DNA of 64,000 nucleotides from Anaerobacillus arseniciselenatis (GTDB taxonomy: Bacteria > Bacillota > Bacilli > Bacillales > Anaerobacillaceae): contig NZ_MLQQ01000002.1 of the NCBI RefSeq assembly GCF_001865995.1, positions 95,719 to 159,718 of the forward strand, written 5' to 3'. Numbering within the stretch: the first letter of the stretch is position 1; every line of letters starts with the position of its first letter. The notes beneath the pieces are model-generated. The model searched no databases, was not told the origin of the DNA, and saw nothing but the letters and a program-made list of their open reading frames with translations. Position numbers and translations under genes: made by a program. This document shows, piece by piece, positions 1 to 8,127 of the stretch.

Positions 1-536
1 TCCATGAACGTCAAGGAGACGACACCCATGCCGAAATGTCTAGACAAATGCTAGAGGCAGCAGCGACATTAGAAGCAGAAGCTAGTAAAACAGGCGACGG
101 TCTAGAGCTAATTACTAGAGTTACGAACGTTGGTGCTGGTCATAAAATCCCGACAGGTGTCACCTATATTCGGAAAATGTGGTTAGAAGTCACCGTAACG
201 GATGAGTCAGGCCAAGAGTTATTTACTTCGGGACACATCATTGATGGAAATCATGTTGATGAAGACGCCGTTTTTTACAGAGTCTTATTTAAAGATGGTG
301 ACGGTAACTTGACGAATAAAAGCTGGAGAGCGGAAGGCATCGGGTATGATCGCCGTATTGCTCCAAACGAAACAGATGAAGAAACTTATGTAATCCCAGT
401 TCAAGAGGATAACATAAATATTACCGTTCGACTTATGTATCGCTCTTATAGTCAAGAATCTATTAATGAAAGTGGCCTTGATAATTTACAAGTGCCAAGC
501 ATAGAAATGGCTAGAACAGAGTTCCAAGTGAAGTAG
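1..536 (+). CDS. C-terminal part of a multihaem c-type cytochrome-like protein (gene begins before the window)
   Basis: The reading frame is open from the first bases of the window (His-Glu-Arg-Gln-Gly-Asp before the first Met at 36) to a TAG at 534-536, so the start lies outside. The visible part has no CXXCH motif. It has the beta-sandwich-like tail seen at the C-terminus of many multihaem cytochromes: N-x-G-A-GHKIPTG followed by R-x-MWLEV and D-x-G-x-E-LF-x-SG. The upstream HERQGDDTHAEM stretch is His-rich, as expected close to the last haem. In such proteins haems are attached outside the membrane and carry electrons in anaerobic respiration. Assignment rests on the tail alone; a non-haem extracellular protein with the same domain is possible. 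A strong terminator follows directly. Confidence 0.55.
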   Translation, partial: HERQGDDTHAEMSRQMLEAAATLEAEASKTGDGLELITRVTNVGAGHKIPTGVTYIRKMWLEVTVTDESGQELFTSGHIIDGNHVDEDAVFYRVLFKDGDGNLTNKSWRAEGIGYDRRIAPNETDEETYVIPVQEDNINITVRLMYRSYSQESINESGLDNLQVPSIEMARTEFQVK

Positions 537-546
537 TTTGTGGTAG

Positions 547-576
547 CGGCTGAATCATTTAGATTCAGCCGTTTTT
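547..576 (+). terminator. Rho-independent terminator after the cytochrome fragment
   Basis: A perfect 10-bp stem CGGCTGAATC/GATTCAGCCG with a 5-nt loop is followed by five T. It lies 11 bp past the stop codon of the plus-strand gene. Confidence 0.9.
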
Positions 577-628
577 GATTCAAACTTACAACGCGAAAGT
601 TCCCCATAATAAAAAGCTTCATTTCTTT

Positions 629-814
629 TTACGCATTATTTTTCAATGGTTTTGCTGGGCCTTGTTCAGAAAACGAGGGCCGTTTTAAGTTGATCGCCAT
701 CTGTTGCATCGATTCGTTGAGAAGATCGAGCTTTTTTTCGATGCGATGCAGTAAATAGAGGGTGATCATTATAGGAAAACCATACTCGCTAATGAGCGGG
801 ATCCACATCTCCAT
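629..814 (-). CDS. YvrJ-family small membrane protein
   Basis: The product is a 61-residue protein beginning MEMWIPLISEYGFP, with one hydrophobic segment (about residues 8-24, PIMITLYLLHRIEKK) followed by an amphipathic helix. This is the layout of the YvrJ family, whose members are short single-span membrane proteins of unknown function in Bacillaceae. The frame stays open further upstream to 892, but a good ribosome site (AGGAAAGGAG) sits 7 nt before the ATG at 814 and the extra residues read through a repeat element, so 814 is the likely start. It is the last gene of a minus-strand group with DUF2922, DUF1659 and a sigma factor gene. Confidence 0.75.
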   Translation of the reverse strand: MEMWIPLISEYGFPIMITLYLLHRIEKKLDLLNESMQQMAINLKRPSFSEQGPAKPLKNNA

Positions 815-879
815 TTTTTTCACTCCTTTCCTAATCGACAAGTGACAGGCACCACCCGGAATTTGTCGAAAAATACATA

Positions 880-924
880 GTGGGTGGGACAAAAGTGTCT
901 GACACTTTGTTTTGTCCCACCCAC
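880..924. repeat. GTGTCTGACAC-family repeat, short palindromic copy
   Basis: This is a 45-bp near-perfect inverted repeat: GTGGGTGGGACAAAA, then GTGTCTGACAC, then TTTTGTCCCACCCAC. The same core recurs at 2950, 6098, 24064 and 31059. Here it lies between the DUF2922 and YvrJ genes and could also act as a transcription hairpin. Confidence 0.8.
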
Positions 925-951
925 ACGTTAGCTGCGCGAATGCTTGTCTAC

Positions 952-1179
952 TTATTCACTGACTGGAATTTCAATGTTTTCAACGTTGCGTTCTACAATG
1001 CGAGCGCTGTGCTTGGCCACTAATTTACCACCCGTTGTAATAAATGCATCTTGAGCAATGACATCAGCCATTACTTGTGAAACAAGTTCTGGGTCCACTG
1101 GTTCTGTTGGGTTGGCTACTGACACAGTTACATTACGACCTGCTTCGTTTTTAAAAATTAGTTCAATTCGTTTACTCAT
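952..1179 (-). CDS. DUF2922 family protein
   Basis: The product is a 75-residue soluble protein starting MSKRIELIFKNEAGRNVTVSV and ending in a short beta-rich tail. Its pattern (LIFKNEAGR, the VANPTEPVDPELVSQVM segment, then FITTGGKLVAKHSARIVER) is that of DUF2922, a small family of unknown function common in Bacilli. A strong ribosome site (GGAGGTG) precedes the ATG. The gene sits 33 bp after the DUF1659 gene on the same strand; DUF1659, DUF2922 and YvrJ proteins often travel together. Whether they bind each other is unknown. Confidence 0.8.
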   Translation of the reverse strand: MSKRIELIFKNEAGRNVTVSVANPTEPVDPELVSQVMADVIAQDAFITTGGKLVAKHSARIVERNVENIEIPVSE

Positions 1180-1212
1180 TGTTTTTCACCTCCGTTTTTA
1201 TTTTTAAAAAAA

Positions 1213-1425
1213 TTAGTTGAGCACGTCATAAACGTTGCTGCGGGTTGCCCCTTCTAATGCATACTCTTGTAAACTTGCAAGAGCTTCAGCGGTAGCTTTT
1301 AGTTGTTCGTTACTTGCTGTGATGTCGATGTTTGAAAAGCTTCTTGAGAATAAGATTTCTTTTCCTTCAACATCCAAACCACCAAAAAATTGTAGTGTAA
1401 GTCTTGTTTGTAAAATATTTTCCAT
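1213..1425 (-). CDS. DUF1659 family protein
   Basis: The product is a 70-residue protein (MENILQTRLTLQFFGG...). The phrases LTLQFFGGLDVEGKEI, FSNIDITASNEQL and AEALASLQEYAL match DUF1659, a small Bacillaceae family without known function that is typically encoded next to DUF2922. The frame extends six codons upstream, but GGAGGTG lies just before the ATG at 1425 and decides the start. It lies 176 bp downstream of a sigma-factor gene on the same strand; a second promoter in that gap is possible. Confidence 0.8.
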   Translation of the reverse strand: MENILQTRLTLQFFGGLDVEGKEILFSRSFSNIDITASNEQLKATAEALASLQEYALEGATRSNVYDVLN

Positions 1426-1601
1426 CACTATCACCTCCTTCACTATATAAGTAGCTATTTATGCGTAGAGAGGGTGAGTTTTTTTGAAAAATTTTTTCGA
1501 TAAAGGTTCATTCTTTGATTTTTTATAGTAAAAGTTACAACTAGTCGCACAATTAACGTTGGTAATAAGGCGATGTTCTCTTATCTAATGAGCTCCAGTG
1601 A

Positions 1602-2126
1602 TTACTCCAAATTAAATAAATAAAGTAGCTCACTTGTACGGAAGTTATTTTCAATTTTTTTTAACGTTTGTTTTCGCCAATGTTTCACTTGATCGACGGT
1701 AACGTTATATTTTTTAGCAATCGCTGTCGGCATTTGGTTGTGTTCATAAAATTCATTGAACCATATGAGTTCCTTTGAAGTAAGTAACGGCTTGAGTTTT
1801 TCCACTGGAAATCTTTTTGGGTTTTCGTACGTTTGTTCTGGGATATTTTCGAGCAGTTCTGGTTCAAGGCATGTTTGAACACGCTGCTCATACTTTCGTT
1901 CTTTTTTAAGGTAAGTCAATAACCGACCTCGTACATATTGCTTGGCATAGCCTGGGAAAAAGCCCTTTTCTGGATCGAAGTTTTTTTGCGCATCCCATAG
2001 AGCGATTAACGCGATTTGGTACAACTCATCATATAGTTCATAGTTGTATAGTTTTTTAATTTGCGACTTGAGCAATGGTTCATATTTTTCAGCTAACTGT
2101 TCAAACGATATTTCTTTGACATTCAT
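1602..2126 (-). CDS. Sigma-70 family RNA polymerase sigma factor (small, region 2 plus region 4)
   Basis: The product is a 174-residue protein. Residues about 10-82 resemble sigma region 2 (LAEKYEPLLKSQI, YDELYQIALIALWDA, then the basic LLTYLKKERKY segment). Residues about 115-165 form a region-4 helix-turn-helix (LTSKELIWFNEFYEHNQ, AIAKKYNVTVDQVKHWRK). It would direct RNA polymerase to a small set of promoters. The neighbours are DUF1659, DUF2922 and YvrJ genes in the same direction, so these may be its targets or may modulate it; that is inference. It is not a typical ECF factor with an adjacent anti-sigma gene. The start ATG has only a weak GGAG 11 nt upstream. Confidence 0.8.
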   Translation of the reverse strand: MNVKEISFEQLAEKYEPLLKSQIKKLYNYELYDELYQIALIALWDAQKNFDPEKGFFPGYAKQYVRGRLLTYLKKERKYEQRVQTCLEPELLENIPEQTYENPKRFPVEKLKPLLTSKELIWFNEFYEHNQMPTAIAKKYNVTVDQVKHWRKQTLKKIENNFRTSELLYLFNLE

Positions 2127-2427
2127 TTATTTCACAACTCCGGCGGATGGCGCGCCTTCCAATATTCCGCGGTTGTCTTTATTATCTTGATCGGGGAGGT
2201 GATTGTCATAGGTGGAAAATTCGTGTTTTAGGTGTTGAAAATTGAATTTTTGCCTAGAGGAAATTTGATTTTTGAAGTGGGGAGGTTGGAAATTGGGGTT
2301 ATTTTTTGTTAACGTTTAGTGCAAATTAAGTGGGAGGGAGAGGTTGCCGACATGAGATCTGTTATTTTGCAAAAAAGGAGTTAAAGGTGCAAATCTATCA
2401 ACCAGCAGTGATAAATTTATAGTTTTG

Positions 2428-2470
2428 GTGACATCCGTCACCTACAACAAATCCATTTCCTGATAAGCTT
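2428..2470 (+). promoter_or_regulatory. FNR/CRP-like operator and promoter of the DUF2249 gene
   Basis: The sequence GTGA-CATCCG-TCAC at 2428-2441 is a perfect-arm match to the GTGA-N6-TCAC core bound by FNR/CRP-type regulators. A TAAGCT -10-like element begins 29.5 bp from its centre, giving an operator at about -41.5 (class II geometry). The downstream stretch CATTTCC-TGATAAGCTTAGT is almost the same as that before hcp at 14740. Confidence 0.65.
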
Positions 2471-2552
2471 AGTTTGTATAGAAGGAAAAATCATTTGAAC
2501 AAGTGTATAATCATAGGAATTTCCATAAAAAAATCATAGGTGGTGCAGCAAA

Positions 2553-2792
2553 ATGTTAGATGTAAAAATGGAAGGAAATAAAGCAATTATTGATGTTCGG
2601 GAAAAAGTTTTAAGAGGAGAACACCCGAAAGATGAAGTTTTACAATTTGTGAAAAATGCGCCCGAGGGGACAACCTTTGAAATTCATTTACCACTTCGAG
2701 GAGAGCCGATGGTCCAATTACTCAAATCGAACGGACTGAATGCATATATCGAAGAATTAGCGCCGGAACACTTTAGAATTATTGCGGAATAG
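2553..2792 (+). CDS. DUF2249 domain protein
   Basis: The product is a 79-residue soluble protein. The order IDVREKVLRGEHPKDEVLQF, then APEGTTFEIHLPLRGEP, then LLKSNGLNAYIEELAPEHF-RI matches the DUF2249 fold, a small alpha/beta domain related in shape to TusA/SirA-like proteins. DUF2249 genes often sit near denitrification, NO-stress or anaerobic regulator genes. Here an FNR/CRP-like site lies about 110 bp upstream, and the promoter is nearly the same as that of hcp, which supports a role during oxygen limitation or nitrosative stress. The exact biochemical function is not known. GGTGG precedes the ATG. Confidence 0.7.
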   Translation: MLDVKMEGNKAIIDVREKVLRGEHPKDEVLQFVKNAPEGTTFEIHLPLRGEPMVQLLKSNGLNAYIEELAPEHFRIIAE

Positions 2793-2836
2793 TTTGTAGT
2801 ATGATTTGTTTTAATTGTGATTCTTTTTACCAGGAG

Positions 2837-2884
2837 CCTGGTTACACGGCAGTGAGTCTAGCTTAAGCTGTTAGCCAGGTTTTA
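2837..2884 (+). terminator. Probable terminator after the DUF2249 gene
   Basis: A stem CCTGG/CCAGG, extended by an imperfect inner stem (CGGC/GCTG), is followed by TTTT. It lies 45 bp past the stop. The stem is interrupted, so the call is moderate. Confidence 0.5.
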
Positions 2885-2949
2885 ATACGTGCATTAACAT
2901 CTTGATGAAGTATGAAACAGAAAAAATGAAAACCATGTAGGATTGAACT

Positions 2950-3050
2950 GAGGTTGGAACAAAAGTGTCTGACCCACGCGGATCGTAATATAGACAAGAA
3001 AGATTAATCGAATGTCTATATTTGGTGCCTAGCGGAGATCCGTTAATGAG
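2950..3050. repeat. GTGTCTGACAC-family repeat, degenerate copy
   Basis: It starts with GAGGTTGGAACAAAAGTGTC, then has an ATAGAC...GTCTAT inner hairpin followed by GGTGCCTAGCGG. The right arm is lost compared with the full copy at 6098-6216. The minus-strand open frame over 2871-3110 comes from this element. Confidence 0.65.
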
Positions 3051-3192
3051 CCATTTTGTGGCCTGTTCTTTACGTGCACGAACATCTGTTCCGTCATATA
3101 CCGAAAACATTGTGGTTTCAGCCTTTTTTAAGTAAATAACGGAACAAATGTCCGTAAACGTTCGACGACCTTTTCCAGTAAAAATCTATCAC

Positions 3193-4035
3193 TTATCTCC
3201 TCAACAAATTCCCTTCACGAATGTTGTATAATGTCGCATTAATCTCGCCACCCAATACGAGGATCAATCCACTCAAGTAAAACCAAATCATTAAAATAAT
3301 GACACCACCTAAGCTTCCGTACGTTGCGGTATAGTTGTTAAAGTTCGAAATGTAAAACGAAAAACCGAGGGAAATTAATTGCCAAGTAATCGTCGCAAAC
3401 AGAGCCCCATAAAGTACACGGTGGAAATTTAATTTTTTATTTGGTGCAATGGTGTAAAGGACCATTAAAACAGCTGTCATTATAGCAATCCCAATAAACC
3501 AGCGAAGGCGATTTAAATTGACAACAGTCGTATCTGGAAGTCCAAATATTTGATCGATACTCGTTAAAATCACATTTCCGAAAACAGGAAGCAGTAAAGT
3601 GATGAAAAGAACGAGAACGAAACCGATCGTCAAAAAAATCGACATGAATCGTAATTTGATAAAAGAACGAGTTTCATCAGTATTGTGCGCTTTATTGAGT
3701 GCACGAATGAGTGCATTGATTCCATTAGATGATGTCCAGATCGTCGCTAAGATACCAAACGATAATAACCCACCTTTAGGTTCGGCAATTACTTCTAAGA
3801 CTGTACCCGTAAATAACTCTGCCAATTCTGGTGGCGCGTAGTCGTGAACAAAGTGGTATATTTGTTCCGTGTTGAGCGGTAAATAAGGAAGTAACGATAA
3901 CATAAAAATGATTAAAGGAAAGATCGATAACATAAAGTAAAAAGCTAAAGTCGCTGCCCAATCTAAGATTGGGTCTTTTTTTAGTTGTTCAATAAATTCT
4001 TTTGCAAAAATATGACCTGCCTGAATGTTTGACAA
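3193..4035 (-). CDS. YihY/BrkB-family integral membrane protein
   Basis: The product is about 280 residues with six hydrophobic segments. N-terminal DPILDWAATLAFYFMLSIFP and the later TIWTSSNGINALIRALNKAH and YGSLGGVIILMIWFYLSGL stretches are hallmarks of the YihY/BrkB family (once called ribonuclease BN). Members are predicted inner-membrane proteins of uncertain role; no nuclease function should be assumed. The frame opens with GTG at 4047, but AAGGTGG overlaps that codon and places a TTG at 4035 at proper spacing, so the protein probably begins MSNIQAGHIF. It is a single gene on the minus strand, divergent from the unknown gene at 4406. Confidence 0.85.
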   Translation of the reverse strand: MSNIQAGHIFAKEFIEQLKKDPILDWAATLAFYFMLSIFPLIIFMLSLLPYLPLNTEQIYHFVHDYAPPELAELFTGTVLEVIAEPKGGLLSFGILATIWTSSNGINALIRALNKAHNTDETRSFIKLRFMSIFLTIGFVLVLFITLLLPVFGNVILTSIDQIFGLPDTTVVNLNRLRWFIGIAIMTAVLMVLYTIAPNKKLNFHRVLYGALFATITWQLISLGFSFYISNFNNYTATYGSLGGVIILMIWFYLSGLILVLGGEINATLYNIREGNLLRR

Positions 4036-4108
4036 AAACAGCACCACCTTAATTCTCCTATTGATAGTAAATGCCCAAATCTATATATAAATAAACGATA
4101 TATACATT

Positions 4109-4170
4109 AATGAATTTCATCATTCAATCTTGTCCCATTACGTAACGATATGTGTAGTTGCTTTAATTGA
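4109..4170. repeat. Partial copy of the TGAATTTCAT hairpin element
   Basis: A left terminus TGAATTTCAT-CATTCAATCTTG and a CCATTACG...TGTGTAGTTGC stretch resemble the first half of the full elements. No right terminus follows. It lies 74 bp before a full copy. Confidence 0.5.
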
Positions 4171-4243
4171 TTTTAACATAAGTTGTTAATTGTGGAATAT
4201 TGAAACTTTTTAATTAGAATATCGTTTATAATTAGTAGATGAG

Positions 4244-4357
4244 TGAATTTCATAATTACCGAAAATGAGCCACATCATGTTTATATATAGTTTGCGAATG
4301 GTTTTGACGCAACTATATATTGATCTTAGTGGCGAGAATCATGAATTATGAAATTCA
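4244..4357. repeat. Hairpin MITE-like element, copy 1
   Basis: A 114-bp element with perfect 14-bp terminal inverted repeats TGAATTTCATAATT (4244-4257 and 4344-4357). Inside are GCCAC/GTGGC and a long stem TATATATAGTTTGCG/CGCAACTATATAT around a TTTTGA-type loop, so the whole element folds on itself. Other full copies are at 22103, 38966 and 49772. No coding potential. Confidence 0.85.
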
Positions 4358-4405
4358 TTAAGAGGAAAAAACGCTTTTAAGTGTACAGCTTGAGGGAGGG
4401 GAATT

Positions 4406-5323
4406 ATGAAGCATTTTAAAATCATAGTCGTCGTAGCTTTAATGATCAGCTTAATCATCAATGTACGCGTATTATCTAAAATGGGCGATCTCGAAAATCG
4501 GGTCAATTCCATTTCAAATTCTCAAATTGATATAAAAAGAAGTGTTGATCATCAATCCAGTCATTTTAATAACACTCTACAAGAATTTAAAAGAGAACAA
4601 AGTTGGATTAGTGCGATTGGCACGGATATCGATACGGAGAAATTAGATAACGGTCAACCGACGATTCATTTTAACTGGCAAGTTAAAGAGCTACTTCGCG
4701 ATTCAGAAGTCAATTTTCATTATAAGTTCGGAGAAGATGAGCATTATGAAAGGGTTCCGGCCGTCGATGTTGGCGATGGTTTGTTTGAGGCAAGTATTTC
4801 GGTAGACATTCCGCTTGAGCCCCAATGGTTTACAAACGTTTCTAGATCAAGAGCTAAAAGTGCTAATGAAATGGAAGTTGAACTAATGGTTGAAGAGAAG
4901 GCTAGGTATGATATTCATAAAAATCAGCTTTATTATTATGTCACAGTTTCCAATGAGGAGTTAGTGAAGAGTGATGATATTAAAACAACCGACCTTGGCT
5001 ATTTAGGAACGAGATACTACGGTGTTTTAGAAAGTATGGTTGATTTTCATGGTGATGGCTACAATATTTCTGTGATCGCACCGCCATTATATGATGATAA
5101 AGGTATTACTCTTCAGGAAGTTTCTGTAATGAAATATAACAACGGTGTACTAGTCGCAGAAGATAATTTAGAGTTGAGTGAATCAAATACAAATACCGGT
5201 CCCGAACAACCTTTAAGATTTCAAAAAAACTTTAACGATGATCAATTTGAATTTACAAGCTTAGTTTTTAAAGTAGTTTATAATAATGGGGCTACTTTTG
5301 AAAGAGAGGTTTATATTGAATAG
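4406..5323 (+). CDS. Unknown membrane-anchored extracytoplasmic protein
   Basis: I do not recognise this 305-residue protein. It begins with a short basic N-terminus and one hydrophobic segment (about residues 5-22, IIVVVALMISLIINVRVL). A predicted coiled coil follows (about 25-65, with heptad-like spacing in GDLENRVNSISNSQIDIKRS). A mixed beta-rich region (about 70-305) contains no cysteine. This is the layout of a signal-anchor protein facing outside the membrane. The start is set by GAGGGAGGGG 6 nt before the ATG. It stands alone between a hairpin element and the Cys-rich gene. No enzymatic motif is visible. Confidence 0.6.
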   Translation: MKHFKIIVVVALMISLIINVRVLSKMGDLENRVNSISNSQIDIKRSVDHQSSHFNNTLQEFKREQSWISAIGTDIDTEKLDNGQPTIHFNWQVKELLRDSEVNFHYKFGEDEHYERVPAVDVGDGLFEASISVDIPLEPQWFTNVSRSRAKSANEMEVELMVEEKARYDIHKNQLYYYVTVSNEELVKSDDIKTTDLGYLGTRYYGVLESMVDFHGDGYNISVIAPPLYDDKGITLQEVSVMKYNNGVLVAEDNLELSESNTNTGPEQPLRFQKNFNDDQFEFTSLVFKVVYNNGATFEREVYIE

Positions 5324-5446
5324 ATGGGTTGCTGCTTGTAGTTTTGCGGCGAAAAAACGGTGTCCATTTCGCTTTGCTAAATAAGTGACTTACTGAAAAT
5401 ATCGCACGGCGTTTAAAATATTATTTGACGAAAAGATAATTTTTTT

Positions 5447-5489
5447 GTGAATTTGATCACTTACAAATGGGAGTCGTTTCCTATATGAT
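5447..5489 (+). promoter_or_regulatory. FNR/CRP-like operator and promoter of the small Cys-rich gene
   Basis: TGTGAATTTGATCAC contains GTGA-ATTTGA-TCAC (5447-5460). A good -10 TATGAT (5484-5489) begins 30.5 bp from the operator centre, which puts the operator at about -42.5. This matches the geometry upstream of 2553 and of hcp. Confidence 0.7.
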
Positions 5490-5531
5490 TGTACTATAGA
5501 AAAAAATAGAGTTAATTCAGGAGGTAATCTT

Positions 5532-5774
5532 ATGGGTTGTGGATGTTCAAGTCACTTAAAAGATGGAATGGCCATTGTTGATCATATTAAAAGTAAAGGG
5601 AAAGAAAATTGGGAGCCAAAAAAGGCCCTCGAAATTACATGTCAATGTGGCGAAACTTTTACATTAGAAACAGTCGTTATGAACTGTCCAAAATGTGAAA
5701 TGACGTATGCGGTAACTCCTTGTAGTTCAGATGATGTTAATAACGTAAAAGTTGCTGGTATGAAATACGCATAA
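5532..5774 (+). CDS. Small cysteine-rich protein, probable metal or cluster binding
   Basis: The product is an 80-residue protein with seven cysteines: MGCGCSSH at the N-terminus, CQCG (about 37-40), CPKC (about 51-54) and a final TPCSS. The paired CxC and CxxC motifs resemble a zinc ribbon or an Fe-S/thiol centre. I do not recognise a named family. The preceding FNR/CRP-like site and -10 suggest induction on oxygen loss or NO exposure, alongside hcp and the DUF2249 gene. AGGAGG lies before the ATG, and a strong terminator follows, so it is a single-gene transcript. Function is open; a chaperone or redox sensor is only a guess. Confidence 0.65.
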   Translation: MGCGCSSHLKDGMAIVDHIKSKGKENWEPKKALEITCQCGETFTLETVVMNCPKCEMTYAVTPCSSDDVNNVKVAGMKYA

Positions 5775-5850
5775 ACTTTATGTTTGTGTCGTGTCACAGG
5801 TTAAGTTATTTTAAAAAATGTTACCAACATGAAAAAACAATCATCAAATC

Positions 5851-5912
5851 AATAACCACTAAATTGAGACGAAGCTAAATCAATTACGTCTTTATTTAGT
5901 GGTTATTTTTTG
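5851..5912 (+). terminator. Terminator after the Cys-rich gene
   Basis: A 14-bp stem AATAACCACTAAAT/ATTTAGTGGTTATT with an inner GAGACG/CGTC pairing is followed by TTTTT. Confidence 0.85.
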
Positions 5913-6097
5913 TGAGAGAGCGTTTTAAAACCCATAGTAAGAAGTTCACACTCGACCAAAGTTCTAATTACCTCATATTTGTATATGATTAATAAAGTGC
6001 AAAAATGGAGGTAAGTCACAAGCACGCCCCGAAATTCCTTGTTTCACAACGTTGTTCCACAAGCCGTTCGCTGGAAAATAAATAAAATCTCCTAACT

Positions 6098-6216
6098 GAG
6101 GGTGGGACAAAAGTGTCTGACACAACAAGGATCCTACTAAATATAGACGTAAAGAATTATCATATGTCTATATTCGGTGTCTAGCGGTGTCTGACACTTT
6201 GTTTTGTCCCACCCTC
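6098..6216. repeat. GTGTCTGACAC-family repeat, full copy
   Basis: A 119-bp element bounded by GAGGGTGGGACAAAA and its exact complement TTTTGTCCCACCCTC. Inside lie two GTGTCTGACAC motifs and a TATAGAC...GTCTATA hairpin, then CGGTGTCTAGCGG. This is the most complete copy in the window. Confidence 0.85.
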
Positions 6217-6524
6217 ATTTTTATCTCAAAAAAATTTTATAATAAAGCGAGTTTCAACATCCAAATATGCCACATAAAGATACATTTAGTTAAGTACGGT
6301 TCAATTCAACTGGATTGAGGAGCCAAGTTTCAAAAAAATATGATTCATTAAAAACACTTTAATCGTTTCTTCCTATTAGCAAGTCTTTATTTGATGATCG
6401 ATTTTATTGAACGTAGTGCAAAGAAATGTAACTCGTCAAGTCGTGAGATTAAATAAGGTAGTGGAAAACGTTCGATGAATTCTTGAACTGACTTTACCCG
6501 CTACTACTATAGGAGAGTGTTAGG
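6217..6524. other. Intergenic stretch without recognised features
   Basis: The region is AT-rich and holds no convincing gene, hairpin or RNA element. It presumably contains the promoter of the Na/Pi cotransporter gene, but I cannot point to a clear -35/-10 pair. Confidence 0.4.
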
Positions 6525-8127
6525 ATGGAATGGGTAACACAAATGATTATGGGGGTGTTAGGTGGGCTAGGTATATTTTTATATGGAATGTATTTAGCTA
6601 GTGAAGGGTTAAGAAAATCAGCTTCTAGCCATTTAAAAGAATTTTTGAGTAAAGTGACGAAAAACCAACTTTTAGGTTCGGTTGTCGGGATTGTTTTAGC
6701 GGCGGTTTTGCAGTCTTCGAGTGCGGCGACGGTTATGGTCGTCGGCTTTGTTAATGCTGGCTTGTTAACTTTAAGGCAAGCAATGGGGGTTATGCTCGGG
6801 ACGGCAATCGGAACGACGATCACTGTACAACTAATTGCTTTTAAAATTACTGATTACGCACTTTTATTTATTGCGGTAGGGGTGTTAATTTTTCTCGTCT
6901 CATCGACCCAAAAGAAAGCGGTTGGGACGATTTTATTAGGGTTTGGTTTTGTTTTTTTTCGGAATGGGAATTATCACCGATGCGATGAAACCGATCGAGA
7001 ATAATCCTGAATTGTCAGGGGCGTTTCTATATTTAACGGATAATCTTTTAATTACAGTCATGATCGCTTTAATTTTTACAGCGATCATTCAAAATAGTGC
7101 CGCCACCATTGCGATAGCGATGACGTTAGCGGTTAGTGGATCACTAACACTTGAAGCGGCGATTGCCATCGTTTATGGTGCCAATGTCGGAACCGTCGTT
7201 ACGGCGCTGATTTCCAGTATAAAGGCTTCAAAAGATGCGCAACGAACGGCTGTCGCGCATGCAATTTTTAAAATGATTGGCGTTTTGTTTTTCCTTCCAA
7301 TCACATCATTTTTCGTTTCTGGATTACAAATGTTAGGTGGAGATATTGAACGACAAATTGCTAACGCCCACACGATTTTTAACATGGTCAATTTAATTAT
7401 ACTTTTGCCGTTTTGTAATAAATTTGCCGATTGGATGGTGACAATGCTTCCTAGTAAAGAGAAATTGCCAAAACATGTGAAGTACTTGGATCCTGATAGT
7501 TTAGAAGTTCCAGTTGTTGCTCTGATCCAGACAAGAAAAGAATTAGGTAGTATGGCTAGTTTAATAGATCAAGAGATGCTAAGTAAATTCGAAGCGATGT
7601 TAGATGAAAAAAATCCAGGTTATCGCCAATCTGTGATTGAATATGAAAGCACAATTGATAAAATTTATCGTGAGATTTACCATTATTTACAAGATATCAC
7701 TGAGCAAGAACTTTCTGAGGATGAGTCGATGGAAAGTTTAAAATATCTTTATATTAATAATGAGTTAGAGGGGATATCAGATGCTGTGCAACGAATGGCG
7801 TTGATTACGATTAAACTCGAAGATACACATACGAGCTTAAGTAAGTCGGAGGTAGAAGGAATTACACAGTTGTACAACGAGGTTGTAGTAAGTTTTCATG
7901 AAGCTCTTGAAGCGTTCGAAGAAAATGATGGAACGAGAGCCATTAACGTCATTAAAAGAAATCCACTCATTTTAAAAACAGAAAGAAATTTAAGGTTTCT
8001 CCATTTTAATAATGGTGATCATCAAAGCAGCCGTCTTAGCTCGATTTACGTTGATCTTTTAAGTCAACTATTAAAAATTAATCACCATTCTTTTAATATT
8101 TCGCAGGCGTTAATTGGGAGGGTGTAG
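6525..8127 (+). pseudogene. Na/Pi cotransporter family protein interrupted by a +1 frameshift in a T8 run
   Basis: The first frame (6525-7004) encodes LGGLGIFLYGMYLASEGL and the QSSSAATVMVVGF signature of NptA/PNaS-type Na/phosphate cotransporters. It then runs off in GFGFVFFRNG. The second frame (from about 6943) continues with FFGMGIITDAMKPI, the second QNSAATIAIAM repeat and, from about residue 340 of the joined protein, a PhoU-like helical tail. Removing one T from the eight at 6952-6959 would rejoin them into a protein of about 534 residues, the usual family length. So this is a sequencing error, a slippage-expressed or phase-variable gene, or a recent pseudogene. Both halves are otherwise intact, which favours one of the first two. 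Confidence 0.8.

Noticed and set aside
2871..3110. Minus-strand open frame of 79 codons
   Set aside because: It reads through a degenerate GTGTCTGACAC repeat, has no ribosome site and no protein-like composition.
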